This document shows, in pieces, positions 44,560 to 55,713 of a DNA stretch of 64,000 bases. Each line of letters begins with the position of its first letter. The first letter of the stretch is position 1. The stretch comes from an uncultured Bacteroides sp. (lineage in GTDB: Bacteria; Bacteroidota; Bacteroidia; Bacteroidales; Bacteroidaceae), in NCBI GenBank assembly GCA_947646015.1, contig CANSEY010000017.1, forward strand, positions 19,295-83,294, written 5' to 3'. The notes under the pieces were generated by a model that worked only from the letters and a program-made list of their open reading frames with translations, made no database searches and was not told where the DNA came from. The position numbers and the translations under genes are program-made.

Positions 44560-45402
44560 TTAATAATTTATAATCTTCTTTCTTTTTACTGCACGCTCGT
44601 ACAGATCGTCTTTCACTTGTTTCATAAAGTCAACCCGCTTGATGTTGACAAGCATATCCTTGACTTTCGGCTGGGCAAATTCATAAGGTTCCTGTTCGCC
44701 CGCCACACGGAAATCACTGATATTCAGAAAATAGTAAAATGCCGTATCTTTCAGTTCAATATGGCGGTTTTTATCCATATAGGCTTCAGGGGATTCCGCT
44801 TTCAACGGGATCATATCCAGCACATCGGCCACCCGCACCCATTTATCATAAAAATACTCATACTTCACTGCGTTTTGCAAACTATACTTTTCCAAATGCT
44901 CAACGGCATCCTGAGTCTCCGTCTTGTACCACTTACGCACGTTGCCCAGTTGGGGAGCGGTCAGAGGAACTTTGATAAACAGACCTTTCATCAATGGACG
45001 GTCCAGCTTAAACAGTTCTTTGTTCTTTTCGTAATAGTCTGCTATTTCTTGTTCGGGGATCTCGCCCGACAATTTCTGGCTGATTAGTTCTTGCTGATAA
45101 GTATGCATGATCAATGCTTTCCGGTAATTCTCGACCAACTTATCGATTTCTCCGTTATCGGGAATATTGCTTTGCGCCTGATTGAACAACAAAACATCTT
45201 CTACCCAGCTACGGACGTAGTGCTCGGCGAAAAGAAGACTGTCATCTTTTGACAAACCGGCGGGGAGCACGGCCTGAAGGTCTTCTTTGTACAAAAAGTT
45301 TCCATCGACCTCTACCAAAGGAGTCTGTCCTTTGTGGTCATGCTTGTCGGCACACGACGCACAGAAAAGGAGAGAGATTAGCAGAAGGCCCGTTTTTCGC
45401 AT
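44560..45402 (-). CDS. PPIase-related lipoprotein (SurA-type helper)
   Basis: 280 residues from ATG 45402, which gives an ideal lipoprotein signal peptide (MRKTGLLLISLLFCASC). The frame is open to an ATG at 45459 that shares a base with the upstream stop (TGATG), so a longer form is possible. The sequence is SurA-N-like: LVEVDGNFLYKEDLQAVLPA, helical repeats, and IPEQEIADYYEKNKELFKLD. A complete parvulin domain with HxLL/GELG features is not visible, so it may be a chaperone without isomerase activity. Middle gene of the three PPIase-type genes. Confidence 0.8.
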   Translation of the reverse strand: MRKTGLLLISLLFCASCADKHDHKGQTPLVEVDGNFLYKEDLQAVLPAGLSKDDSLLFAEHYVRSWVEDVLLFNQAQSNIPDNGEIDKLVENYRKALIMHTYQQELISQKLSGEIPEQEIADYYEKNKELFKLDRPLMKGLFIKVPLTAPQLGNVRKWYKTETQDAVEHLEKYSLQNAVKYEYFYDKWVRVADVLDMIPLKAESPEAYMDKNRHIELKDTAFYYFLNISDFRVAGEQEPYEFAQPKVKDMLVNIKRVDFMKQVKDDLYERAVKRKKIINY

Positions 45403-45458
45403 TGTCAACTGAATTATACTTAATTTAAGGTACGAAGATAATACAATAATTCGTTGCA

Positions 45459-47012
45459 TCAGTGATTATTAACCGTTTTTAAAACCTCTTGGTTAATTTC
45501 AACCTTAGCAGAAGCTCTGAGACGTTCTGTCCAAAGTGCATCCAGATGATTCTGATAATCCCGGATCAATTGGGGAATGATCTCATGGTAGGACTCCGGC
45601 CCTTTCTTTTTCTCACCTAGAACAACAGTAAAAGGATAGGACTTTAAGGGTTCGAAATCTCCTTTTTTAAACACTAACTTATCAACAAAAACATTGTCAC
45701 CTTCGGCAAAAGTTCCTTGTTCTATCCGGATAGTGGCTGGCGAAGCAGGAGTATTAAACGTCAGGCGGATGGCGTCTTTCCACTCTTCCTCGGGAAGTTT
45801 CTTCAAGAATTTACGTGCACTTTTCAGAGTCTTTTTATGGGTTCCATGCAATACGGCACCCCTGTAACGGGGCGAATCCCAATTGTAATCGGTCCGGTGT
45901 TCCTTAAAAAAGGCTTTCAGCGCAACAGAATCGGACAGACTGACCTGACGCGATTCGCGACGGGTTATAGCGGCTAAAAGCAGATCGTCACGGCGCTGTT
46001 GCAAGGCCAGTCGGAAATCAGGATATTTCTGTTCAAGGCGATTGTTTTCGTAATCAAGAATTGATTTCACAACAAAGGCATTCAATTGTCGTTTTATCCC
46101 CATGGGATGGGCATCGGCAAACCGTTCAAAGTCTTTCCCGGTAAAGCTTTTTCCGTCCAGCGTAAAAAGAGTGCGGGAAGTCCTGCCCGAGGCAAGCAAC
46201 TCTTCCATCCCGGCCTTGTCCGGAGTATATTGACAGGTACTCTTCAACTTGTTCACCCATAACTCAATTTCTTTATCCGTACCCGGGCGACGGGAGAGTT
46301 TATGAATCAATTCTCCGCGTATCTGTTCGAATGGAGGAATTTCCCGCCTGCCTGTCACCTTGATAATCTGTATACCCTTGGGTGTAAAAAACGGCTTTGA
46401 ATACTCTCCATCTTTTAAAGAGAAGGCTACTTCTTCAAACTCCTGCGAAGTCTGCAACCAACCCATCCAAAACTCTTTCTTATCATCCGAGTACTTGTTT
46501 ACCAGAGTCTTAAAGTCAATATCGGGATGAGTCTCCAAGACATGATAGAGTGAATCCATCAAGATCTGTGCCTCCCGCAAATGATGGGGTAAGGCAGTCT
46601 GCGGAAGATAACGGAAAATACGCATAACCTTAACTTCGCCGGCAGCAGAGCGGGTTTTCATCTGATCGTAGAGTTTCTTTGCGTAGGCCTCATCGGTAGC
46701 AGAATCGGTAAGATAGGACCTGGATAAGGCTCGATGATAATTCTCCATCTCTGTACGAAAATCAGAAACAGTATCCAATCCGGCTTTTTGCGCTGCAGAC
46801 AACTTCAACTTCATATCGACAAAAAGATCGGCACAGCGTTTCAGAGTCTCCTTCCCGGCTATTCCCGAAGGTTTATTCCGGTGGCAGAAACGCTCAAACT
46901 CCGAACGGGTAATATCCTGCCCATTAATCCGCATCAATACCGGATCTTGCTGGGCATGGCCGGCAATCGCCCCAAACAAACAGGTCAGTGTTCCAACCAG
47001 AATCTTCTTCAT
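45459..47012 (-). CDS. Periplasmic parvulin-type peptidylprolyl isomerase
   Basis: 517 residues, signal peptide ending AIAGHA. An N-terminal SurA-type chaperone region (DPVLMRINGQDITRSEFERF) is followed by a parvulin domain (about 125-235: KVMRIFRYLPQTALPHHLRE, DIDFKTLVNKYSDDKKEFWM and GWLQTSQEFEEVAFSLKDGE). A second chaperone-like half follows (LFTLDGKSFTGKDFERFADA). It is the first gene of the operon running through mutL. Predicted role: folding and quality control of outer-membrane proteins. The domain content is clear, but the duplicated chaperone layout differs from E. coli SurA. Confidence 0.9.
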   Translation of the reverse strand: MKKILVGTLTCLFGAIAGHAQQDPVLMRINGQDITRSEFERFCHRNKPSGIAGKETLKRCADLFVDMKLKLSAAQKAGLDTVSDFRTEMENYHRALSRSYLTDSATDEAYAKKLYDQMKTRSAAGEVKVMRIFRYLPQTALPHHLREAQILMDSLYHVLETHPDIDFKTLVNKYSDDKKEFWMGWLQTSQEFEEVAFSLKDGEYSKPFFTPKGIQIIKVTGRREIPPFEQIRGELIHKLSRRPGTDKEIELWVNKLKSTCQYTPDKAGMEELLASGRTSRTLFTLDGKSFTGKDFERFADAHPMGIKRQLNAFVVKSILDYENNRLEQKYPDFRLALQQRRDDLLLAAITRRESRQVSLSDSVALKAFFKEHRTDYNWDSPRYRGAVLHGTHKKTLKSARKFLKKLPEEEWKDAIRLTFNTPASPATIRIEQGTFAEGDNVFVDKLVFKKGDFEPLKSYPFTVVLGEKKKGPESYHEIIPQLIRDYQNHLDALWTERLRASAKVEINQEVLKTVNNH

Positions 47013-47040
47013 ATCATTCTACATTCAGATGTTCATATCA

Positions 47041-47102
47041 AAACAAAAAAAATGAGCGGATGTTACGGAGCACCTCCAAAGGTGATCCGTTCAACCCGCT
47101 CA
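47041..47102 (-). terminator. guaB terminator
   Basis: A nested hairpin: TGAGCGG/CCGCTCA (47053-47059 and 47096-47102) encloses ACGGA/TCCGT and ACCT/AGGT. In minus direction it is followed by an almost pure T run (47041-47050). It separates guaB from the PPIase operon. Confidence 0.85.
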
Positions 47103-47156
47103 ATCGATATTTTCAAAGAATATCTGCCAATATTCCTTTTGTCTTTTTACTATCTA

Positions 47157-48644
<1,488 letters not shown>

Positions 48645-48653
48645 TTAAAAATT

Positions 48654-48704
48654 ATTGCGTGCAAATATACAGTTTTTATTCAAGACTGCATAAGTGCACG
48701 CAAT
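48654..48704 (-). promoter_or_regulatory. guaB promoter enclosed by an inverted repeat
   Basis: The perfect -7 element TATATTTG (minus; plus 48662-48669) lies beside a perfect 10-bp inverted repeat, ATTGCGTGCA (48654-48663) and TGCACGCAAT (48695-48704). The arms flank the -7/-33 spacer. It could be an operator, or a long-loop terminator for recQ with the T-rich AATTTTT after it. Confidence 0.6.
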
Positions 48705-48718
48705 TTTTTTCGCTTTTT

Positions 48719-50899
48719 TTAATTAGCCATTTCGGAGATAAACTTGATACGAACCAGACGAACTTCTTCTTCGGTAAATTCGTCACCGAGTTCGTCGAGC
48801 GCATCGTCAATCTTATCTGTTGTCGACTCCTTGAAATAATCATAGATGTCGAGCATGTGGTCTTCGTCCATAATCTCATCCAGGAAGTAATCAATATTCA
48901 ACTTAGTACCCGAATAAACGATTGCCTCCACTTCATCGAGCAATTCGCTGAACTCAATACCCTTGGAAAGCGCAATATCATCCAGGGCTACTTTACGGTC
49001 GATGGCTTGAATGATGGCCACTTTCATCTTCGATTTATTGGCCACCGTGCGTACCCGCAAATCTTCCGGACGTTCAATCTCGTTTTCTTCACAATGCCTC
49101 TTTATCAGCTTGCAGAACTCTTCGCCGTAACGTTTGGCTTTTCCGGCGCCTACACCGGGAATGTTCTGAAGCTCCTCCAGCGTCACCGGATAGATGGTAG
49201 CCATCGCTTCGAGAGACGGATCCTGGAAAATCACATAAGGAGGCACTTCCAGTTTTTTCGATAGTTTCTTCCGGAGATCCTTCAGCATGGAATAGAGAAC
49301 CGGATCGACCGCACAGGAACCTCCGCCTCTTGCCGGTGTTTCTTCTTCTACTTCCTCAAAGTCATTGTCTTCGGTTATCTTGAACGACTTAGGATGTTTA
49401 AGGAATTTCTTTCCGGCATCGGTCACTTTCAGTAATCCGTAATTTTCGACATCCTTGCTCAGATAACCGGCTATCAGTGCCTGACGGATCACGGCATTCC
49501 AGGTTTTGTCTTCTTCTCCCATTCCTGACCCGAACACTTCCAGATCTTCATGTAAGTGCGCCTGAACTTCGGACGTTTCGCGTCCCTGCAGGACATCAAT
49601 AATATAATCTGCCTTAAAGTTTTCTTTTACCGCTATGATTGTTTCGATCACAGCACACAATAATTCTTGAGCCTCCACTTGTTTTTTAGGGTTTAAACAG
49701 TTGTCACAATTTCCACAATTTTCTTCCGTGTACTCTTCGCCGAAGTAATGTAGTAATGTCTTACGGCGACAAACGGAAGATTCAGCATACGCAGCAGTTT
49801 CCAACAGAAGCTGCTTGCCAATTTCTTGTTCTGCCACAGGTTTGCCTTGCATAAACTTCTCGAGTTTCTGCAAGTCTTTGTTTGTATAAAAGGTAATGCA
49901 CTGGCCTTCTCCGCCGTCTCTGCCGGCGCGGCCCGTTTCCTGGTAATACCCTTCCAGGCTCTTTGGTATATCATAGTGGATGACGTATCGCACATCGGGT
50001 TTATCAATCCCCATTCCAAATGCGATAGTAGCTACAATTACGTCGATCTTTTCCATCAGGAAATCATCCTGATTCTGCGTTCGCGTTGCCGAATCCATAC
50101 CTGCATGGTAAGCACGGGCGTTAATCCCGTTGGCTTGAAGTATCTCAGCAAGCTCTTCTACCTTCTTCCGGCTCAGGCAATAAATGATGCCCGACTTTTC
50201 CGGATTGTTCTTGATGAACTTTATGATGTCCTTATCTACATTCTGAGTTTTAGGACGTACCTCGTAATACAGATTCGGACGGTTGAACGAAGACTTGAAG
50301 ACGTGTGCATCCACCATTCCCAAGTTCTTCTGAATATCGTGCTGCACCTTCGGCGTGGCCGTTGCGGTCAACGCAATAAGAGGCGCTTTTCCTATTTCAT
50401 TAATAATCGGACGTATCCTGCGATATTCCGGGCGGAAGTCGTGTCCCCATTCGGAAATACAATGCGCTTCGTCGACAGCATAGAACGAGATCTTTACTGA
50501 CCGCAGAAATTCTACGTTTTCTTCCTTCGTCAACGATTCGGGAGCAACGTATAGCAATTTTGTTTTTCCGGCAAGAATGTCAGACCGCACCTGATCAATC
50601 GCACCCTTATTCAAAGAAGAGTTAATGAAATGAGCCACACCATCTTCTTCACTGAAGTTGCGCATCGCATCGACCTGATTCTTCATCAGGGCAATCAACG
50701 GAGAAATAACAATGGCCGTACCTTCCATTAATAAAGAAGGCAACTGATAGCACAGAGATTTTCCACCGCCGGTAGGCATCAGCACAAAGGTATCATTACC
50801 ATCAAGCAAATTCTGGATGATCGGCTCCTGGTTCCCCTTGAAATTATCAAATCCGAAATACTTTTTCAGTTGGTCTGTCAAATTAATCTTCCCTGCCAT
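48719..50899 (-). CDS. recQ: ATP-dependent DNA helicase RecQ
   Basis: 726 residues. Helicase motifs in order: I MPTGGGKSLCYQLPSLL, II FYAVDEAHCISEWGHDFRPE, III ALTATATPKVQHDI, and the C-lobe IVATIAFGMGIDKPDVRYVI with YYQETGRAGRDGGEGQCITF. An RQC zinc site follows (SSVCRRKTLLHYFG and ENCGNCDNCLNP), then a winged helix, an HRDC domain (SMLKDLRKKLSKKLEVPPYV) and an acidic C-terminal extension typical of Bacteroides. It unwinds 3'-5' and acts in recombination and repair. Confidence 0.96.
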   Translation of the reverse strand: MAGKINLTDQLKKYFGFDNFKGNQEPIIQNLLDGNDTFVLMPTGGGKSLCYQLPSLLMEGTAIVISPLIALMKNQVDAMRNFSEEDGVAHFINSSLNKGAIDQVRSDILAGKTKLLYVAPESLTKEENVEFLRSVKISFYAVDEAHCISEWGHDFRPEYRRIRPIINEIGKAPLIALTATATPKVQHDIQKNLGMVDAHVFKSSFNRPNLYYEVRPKTQNVDKDIIKFIKNNPEKSGIIYCLSRKKVEELAEILQANGINARAYHAGMDSATRTQNQDDFLMEKIDVIVATIAFGMGIDKPDVRYVIHYDIPKSLEGYYQETGRAGRDGGEGQCITFYTNKDLQKLEKFMQGKPVAEQEIGKQLLLETAAYAESSVCRRKTLLHYFGEEYTEENCGNCDNCLNPKKQVEAQELLCAVIETIIAVKENFKADYIIDVLQGRETSEVQAHLHEDLEVFGSGMGEEDKTWNAVIRQALIAGYLSKDVENYGLLKVTDAGKKFLKHPKSFKITEDNDFEEVEEETPARGGGSCAVDPVLYSMLKDLRKKLSKKLEVPPYVIFQDPSLEAMATIYPVTLEELQNIPGVGAGKAKRYGEEFCKLIKRHCEENEIERPEDLRVRTVANKSKMKVAIIQAIDRKVALDDIALSKGIEFSELLDEVEAIVYSGTKLNIDYFLDEIMDEDHMLDIYDYFKESTTDKIDDALDELGDEFTEEEVRLVRIKFISEMAN

Positions 50900-51069
50900 C
50901 TTAATCTAGGTTGTTTTATTCAGTTCATGGTTTAACTTAAAACACTCGCTTTGCTTGGAAAGCGCTCTAACAAAGTTATAAACAACTTCTTAAATATCAA
51001 GCATAATCAGACTAATATTTTTCAAGAAAAAACGGTAACCGCCTCCATCATCGCCCTTACCTTTTGATT

Positions 51070-52317
51070 TTAAGCAGTTTGCAATCTCGCAAGATTTGCT
51101 TTTTCGAGTTGATGCTTCGCATAATCCAATGTCACTTCATATTCTTTCTGGTCTTCAGAAGGAATCTCGAACATGACATCCATCATTATGGTCTCTACAA
51201 TAGAGCGCAATCCACGGGCACCCAGCTTATATTCCACAGCCTTGTCGACGATATACTCGTAAACTTCGGGCTGGAAGGTCAGCTTGACGCCGTCCATCTC
51301 GAACAACTTGATGTATTGCTTGATAATGGAATTCTTAGGTTCGGTCAGAATGGCACGAAGCGCGTTCCGGTCGAGCGGATTCAGATAAGTCAGCACCGGC
51401 AGACGGCCGATAATCTCCGGAATCAGTCCGAACGACTTCAAATCTTGCGGTGCGATATATTGCATCATGTTGTTTTTGTCGATAGTAGCCGTCTTGCGGG
51501 AAGCATTGTATCCTACGACATGGGTGTTGAGACGCTGGGCGATCTTCTTCTCGATGCCATCGAATGCACCACCACAAATGAAAAGGATGTTTTTCGTGTT
51601 TACGGGAATCATCTTCTGGTCGGGGTGCTTGCGTCCTCCCTGAGGCGGAACGTTGACCACAGAACCTTCAAGCAGTTTGAGCAATCCCTGCTGCACCCCT
51701 TCACCGCTGACATCGCGGGTAATGGAAGGGTTGTCTCCTTTACGGGCAATCTTGTCTATCTCGTCGATAAAGACAATGCCCTGCTCTGCTTCGGGTACAT
51801 TGTAATCGGCCACTTGAAGCAGACGGGTCAGAATGCTTTCGATATCTTCGCCTACATATCCTGCCTCTGTCAGCACGGTTGCATCCACTATTGTAAATGG
51901 AACATGCAGCAGCTTGGCGATGGTACGTGCCAAAAGTGTTTTACCGGTTCCGGTGCTGCCCACCATGATAATGTTCGACTTCTCGATTTCCACATCATCG
52001 CCACTGTCTTTCTGCAACAGGCGTTTATAGTGGTTATACACCGATACGGCAAGAAAGCGTTTGGCATCGTCCTGGCCAATCACATATTGGTCGAGGAAAT
52101 TCTTTATTTCTACCGGTTTGGGTAGTTCCTTTAAGTTGAGTCGGGTAGCCCCCGCGCTCTGTTTGCCGGCTCCCATGGCTTCCTGAGTGATCTCATAAGC
52201 CTGGGTTGCACAGCTATCGCAGATGTAGCCGTTCATTCCCGTAATCAGGAATCCGACTTCATTCTCCGAACGACCGCAAAAGCTACACCTTTTTTTATTA
52301 TTCTTTGATTCAGCCAT
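51070..52317 (-). CDS. clpX: ATP-dependent Clp protease ATPase subunit ClpX
   Basis: 415 residues. N-terminal C4 zinc-binding domain ([20 protein letters not shown], then [13 protein letters not shown]), AAA+ module with Walker [20 protein letters not shown], Walker [21 protein letters not shown], sensor and arginine-finger region, and a C-terminal small domain ([20 protein letters not shown]). It unfolds tagged proteins and feeds them to ClpP. The ATG is 2 nt after the clpP stop, making clpP-clpX a single unit. Confidence 0.97.
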   Translation of the reverse strand: MAESKNNKKRCSFCGRSENEVGFLITGMNGYICDSCATQAYEITQEAMGAGKQSAGATRLNLKELPKPVEIKNFLDQYVIGQDDAKRFLAVSVYNHYKRLLQKDSGDDVEIEKSNIIMVGSTGTGKTLLARTIAKLLHVPFTIVDATVLTEAGYVGEDIESILTRLLQVADYNVPEAEQGIVFIDEIDKIARKGDNPSITRDVSGEGVQQGLLKLLEGSVVNVPPQGGRKHPDQKMIPVNTKNILFICGGAFDGIEKKIAQRLNTHVVGYNASRKTATIDKNNMMQYIAPQDLKSFGLIPEIIGRLPVLTYLNPLDRNALRAILTEPKNSIIKQYIKLFEMDGVKLTFQPEVYEYIVDKAVEYKLGARGLRSIVETIMMDVMFEIPSEDQKEYEVTLDYAKHQLEKANLARLQTA

Positions 52318-52319
52318 GT

Positions 52320-52982
52320 TTATTTCTTAATCAACACTTCGTCAATCATACCATATTCTTTTGCTTCCTGGGCAGTCATCCAGTAGTCACGGTCCGAATC
52401 GGCCCAAACCTTATCAAAAGAGGTACCCGAATGATCGGCAATAATGGTATAAAGTTCTTTCTTTAATTTCTGTATCTCGCGAGCCGTGATCTCAATATCC
52501 GAAGCCTGACCCTGTGCACCGCCCATCGGCTGATGAATCATCACACGTGAGTGAGGCAGCGCCGAGCGTTTGCCTTTGGCACCGGCCACCAACAGCACAG
52601 AAGCCATAGAAGCCGCCATACCGGTACAAATTGTTGCCACATCGCTCGAAATAAACTGCATCGTATCATAAATACCCAGTCCGGCATATACCGATCCGCC
52701 CGGCGAATTGATATAGATAGAGATATCTTTACCCGGATCTACCGAGTCAAGATATAGCAACTGTGCCTGCAGCGTATTGGCTGTATAATCGTCAATCTGT
52801 GTACCGAGGAAGATAATGCGGTCCATCATCAGGCGTGAGAACACGTCGAGCTGAGTGACATTCAGTTGTCTTTCTTCCAAAATATAGGGATTCAAATACC
52901 CGGCTTGCGATTTAATCACATCGTCCAGCACCATTGCATTCATACCTAAATGCTTGGTTGCGTATTTTCTAAAATCATCCAT
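52320..52982 (-). CDS. clpP: ATP-dependent Clp protease proteolytic subunit ClpP
   Basis: 220 residues from ATG 52982, where [20 protein letters not shown] begins as in other Bacteroides ClpP; the frame is open back to 53048 with a hydrophobic, low-complexity extension that I reject. Catalytic triad: Ser in [20 protein letters not shown], His in [20 protein letters not shown], and Asp in SDRDYW. Forms the tetradecameric chamber used with ClpX. Transcribed after tig, with a hairpin between them that may lower or process readthrough. Confidence 0.96.
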   Translation of the reverse strand: MDDFRKYATKHLGMNAMVLDDVIKSQAGYLNPYILEERQLNVTQLDVFSRLMMDRIIFLGTQIDDYTANTLQAQLLYLDSVDPGKDISIYINSPGGSVYAGLGIYDTMQFISSDVATICTGMAASMASVLLVAGAKGKRSALPHSRVMIHQPMGGAQGQASDIEITAREIQKLKKELYTIIADHSGTSFDKVWADSDRDYWMTAQEAKEYGMIDEVLIKK

Positions 52983-53050
52983 TGTTACGTTCCTTTCTAT
53001 TATTAATAATGTAACTGCAAAGAAACAAAAAAGAACACAGAGACACAAAA

Positions 53051-53087
53051 AAACACAGAGTTATAATTTTATAAAAACTCTGTGTTT
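53051..53087. terminator. Hairpin between tig and clpP
   Basis: AAACACAGAGTT (53051-53062) pairs perfectly with AACTCTGTGTTT (53076-53087), with a further partial CACAGA/TCTGTG outside. Loop AT-rich, A/T-rich flanks. Terminator, partial terminator or RNA processing site. Confidence 0.6.
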
Positions 53088-53119
53088 CTGTGACTTTATG
53101 TCCTGTTCAAAAGAAGAGT

Positions 53120-54475
53120 TTATTCAAACATCTTATTGAATTCTTCCATTGAAACGGTTTTGTTCTCCAATGTAACCTTGCCTTTCAGTGCAGTGGCCAA
53201 TTTGGTTTCTACTACGCGGTTTACCAGACCGTCGATGCTTTCTTTCTTTTTCAGCATCTCTTTTGCATAGTTCTCGAGGATATCATCGGGTATAGTCAGC
53301 ATACCGTATTGGGCAAACTGAGCTTTTGTAGCTTCTTTCGCCATGTTGATCACGTCGTCTTGCTCTACCTTGATATCGTTTTCTTTCACCAACTGTTCCT
53401 TGATCAGGTGCCATGTCAGCTCTTCGATGCTCTTATCGTAGTTTTCGTTTACGAATTCTTCGCCTTTATCTTTGTTGTTCACCAACATGACACGCTTCAG
53501 CAGTGCATCGGGGAATTCCAGTTTGCCTACTTTATCGGTCAATACCTTGCGAACGTCGATCAGGAATTTATAGTCGCTGTCGGCAACAAACTGAGCTGCG
53601 ATGCTTTCTTTTACTTTGGCACGGAATTCTTCTTCAGTCTTCACAACATCTTTGCCGAATACCTGGTCGAAAATCTCCTGGTTCAGTTCGCCGTTTACGA
53701 AACGGGTAACCTCTTCCACCTGGAAGCTGAAGTTGCCTTTTACTTCGGCAGCAGCTTCTTTATCGATTTTCAGCAGTGATGCCATTTCAACGGCATTGCC
53801 TTCGTATGCAGTGTTCGGGTTGAACACCAATACGTCATTTACCTTTGCATTTGCAAAGATAGCCTTCTGCTCGTCGTTCTTCATGTATGAAGGCATCATT
53901 ACAGCACCTTCTACCTGAATACCGCCTTCCTTGGTGTTACCTTCTTCATCGAGTTCGGCCAACAGACCTTTCAGCATATCGTTCTCTTCGTAAGCATCTA
54001 CCTTTTCGTATTTACCGTTACGTTGAGTATAAGCCTTAATCTGGTTTTCCACCATCTCGTCAGTTACCTCGATTGTATAGTAGTCTACCTTGTCCTGGTC
54101 GCTAACCTCAGCTTTGAATTCCGGAGCCAAAGCGATATCGAACACGAATTCGAATTCTTCCATTGTATCGAAATCGATATCCGGCTGCTTTTCTTCGTTA
54201 GGCATCGGTTCGCCAAGGATGTTGATGTTGTTATCCTTGATGTATGCGTATACTTTCTCAGAAAGCAATTTATTCACCTCGTCGGCAATAACTGACTTAC
54301 CATACATCTTCTTCACCAAGCTCATGGGAACCATACCCGGACGGAATCCCGGAACCTGAGCTTTCTGACGGATGTTCTTCAACGATTTGTCTACCTGAGG
54401 CTGGTAGTCAGCTTTTTCAAGCTTCACGGTAAGCAATGCGCTTACTTTGTCAATGTTTTGTAATGAAACGTTCAT
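53120..54475 (-). CDS. tig: Trigger factor (ribosome-associated chaperone)
   Basis: 451 residues. The N-terminal ribosome-binding domain has VPGFRPGMVPMSLVKKMYGK (GFRxGxxP signature). The middle region corresponds to the PPIase domain (about 150-245) but lacks clear FKBP catalytic residues, as is common in this phylum. The long helical C-terminal domain follows (about 250-430). It binds nascent chains at the ribosome exit. It has a canonical promoter of its own and lies upstream of clpP-clpX as in many bacteria. Confidence 0.94.
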   Translation of the reverse strand: MNVSLQNIDKVSALLTVKLEKADYQPQVDKSLKNIRQKAQVPGFRPGMVPMSLVKKMYGKSVIADEVNKLLSEKVYAYIKDNNINILGEPMPNEEKQPDIDFDTMEEFEFVFDIALAPEFKAEVSDQDKVDYYTIEVTDEMVENQIKAYTQRNGKYEKVDAYEENDMLKGLLAELDEEGNTKEGGIQVEGAVMMPSYMKNDEQKAIFANAKVNDVLVFNPNTAYEGNAVEMASLLKIDKEAAAEVKGNFSFQVEEVTRFVNGELNQEIFDQVFGKDVVKTEEEFRAKVKESIAAQFVADSDYKFLIDVRKVLTDKVGKLEFPDALLKRVMLVNNKDKGEEFVNENYDKSIEELTWHLIKEQLVKENDIKVEQDDVINMAKEATKAQFAQYGMLTIPDDILENYAKEMLKKKESIDGLVNRVVETKLATALKGKVTLENKTVSMEEFNKMFE

Positions 54476-54527
54476 TCTGACAATTATTTATTTGATTTAT
54501 ACTTTATTCTATACTCAAACGAGGGTG

Positions 54528-54558
54528 CAAAATTAGTGCTAATCTTTCAAATTTCAAA
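54528..54558 (-). promoter_or_regulatory. Predicted tig promoter
   Basis: Minus strand TTTG (plus 54555-54558), 19-bp spacer, TAATTTTG (plus 54528-54535), both perfect. Predicted start near 54520, about 45 nt before the ATG. Confidence 0.75.
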
Positions 54559-55713
54559 AAACATTGCAGAATTATTTCATTTGCAGAGAAGCGCCATTTT
54601 CGGCCGGAAGTAGCCAGACACACGCCTGAAAAGCCATTGGTCTGTTTCCGAAGGAGCCGGTTTTACTTTTTATTAACCAAAAAAGGAGAATGCGAATATT
54701 GAAAATTCCACAGAAGCCTCCCGAGCAAAGATCGGCAAACGGATGAAACTCAATCCATCTGTACATTAGAGAGATGCCGGGATATGAATGGATCGCCCCG
54801 TAGAGATTCGCAAATAAGCAATGATAACGATAATCGGGGTTTATGCTGACAAAAAGATGACAAATCGCCGTTTTCACCGACTCTCCTTTCCTTGATTTGG
54901 AACCAACGGGAAGAAAAGGATCAGGAAAAAGCTGTCTTTGACTCCCCAAAGAGAGGTTTCTGATGGAACAAAGCCCGCGTTCCGGGTAAAGACAAGCTCC
55001 TTCCCAGGAAAAAGACGGGTACATTCTGCCCGAAAGACGTAAGCATTTTCGGAAAACGCTTACGTCTTTTTCTAATTTCTCCGAATGTTTTGTCCGGTCG
55101 CACTTATTGTTGTGGAAAACGAAGCCTTCGGAAAACTTTTCCACTCTGGTTGCCTTCCGGAGAACCTTACCATCGGAATATCCTAAGAACAGACATCTAC
55201 CGTAAAAAAGCACAAAATGAATCAATGGAGCGGATTCATCTTATCAGAATGCTTCGAAATCAATCTGTCTGAAAGAAAAGAGATAATACCGGAATCGCCT
55301 GGAATGTGTTTTTTCCGGCCCCGGCAAATACTCCTCCGAAATAAACAAATATGAGAAGAAACAATTATCATTTTGACAAAATGCCATCCAAACACCGATA
55401 CCTTATCTATAAAGCCGGGAAGTTCGTATCTTCTTTACAATCCATATTTTCTATTTTCACCCCGAAAACGTTCCAAATCGCTAAAATTCATAGGTTTCGT
55501 ATACAAAAAAGAGAAAAAGTTATTGCAATTCCGGTTTTTATGCGTTTCTTTGCTGCGGAAAGATGATCGATTAGTTTCTCGATTTCAATTACAAGGTTTT
55601 TACTTCCGGCGCAAAGACGCTTTTGTAAACTCTCTGTTTCTTTAATCCTTTTATTATTAAATCATCTTCCGGAGAGTTTTATTTCATTTATTTCATTTTT
55701 TATCATTTTCACT
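54559..55713. other. 1.2-kb interval without a convincing protein gene
   Basis: A minus-strand open frame (54572-55225, 217 codons) has Cys/Trp/Phe-rich composition and no domain, and I do not accept it. A plus-strand terminator at 55033-55073 indicates a transcript coming from the left, perhaps a small RNA. The part from 55100 to 55713 would include the 5' region of the RRM gene, with T-rich sequence just before it. No tmRNA, RNase P RNA or tRNA hallmark was found. Confidence 0.5.
55033..55073 (+). terminator. Orphan intrinsic terminator
   Basis: AAAGACGTAAGC (55033-55044) pairs perfectly with GCTTACGTCTTT (55058-55069) and continues into TTCT. The U-rich side is on the plus strand only. 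There is no plus-strand gene upstream of it within the gap. Confidence 0.75.

Noticed and set aside
43540-45087. 515-codon open frame on the plus strand opposite the SurA-like and lipoprotein PPIase genes
   Set aside because: It is fully antisense to two well-supported genes, has no domain, and its residues (many Phe, His, Leu, Ile) reflect the complementary strand of ordinary codons.
54572-55225. 217-codon minus-strand open frame between tig and the RRM gene
   Set aside because: Erratic composition rich in Cys, Phe, Arg and Trp, no domain, no promoter or signal peptide, and it contains a perfect terminator-type hairpin.
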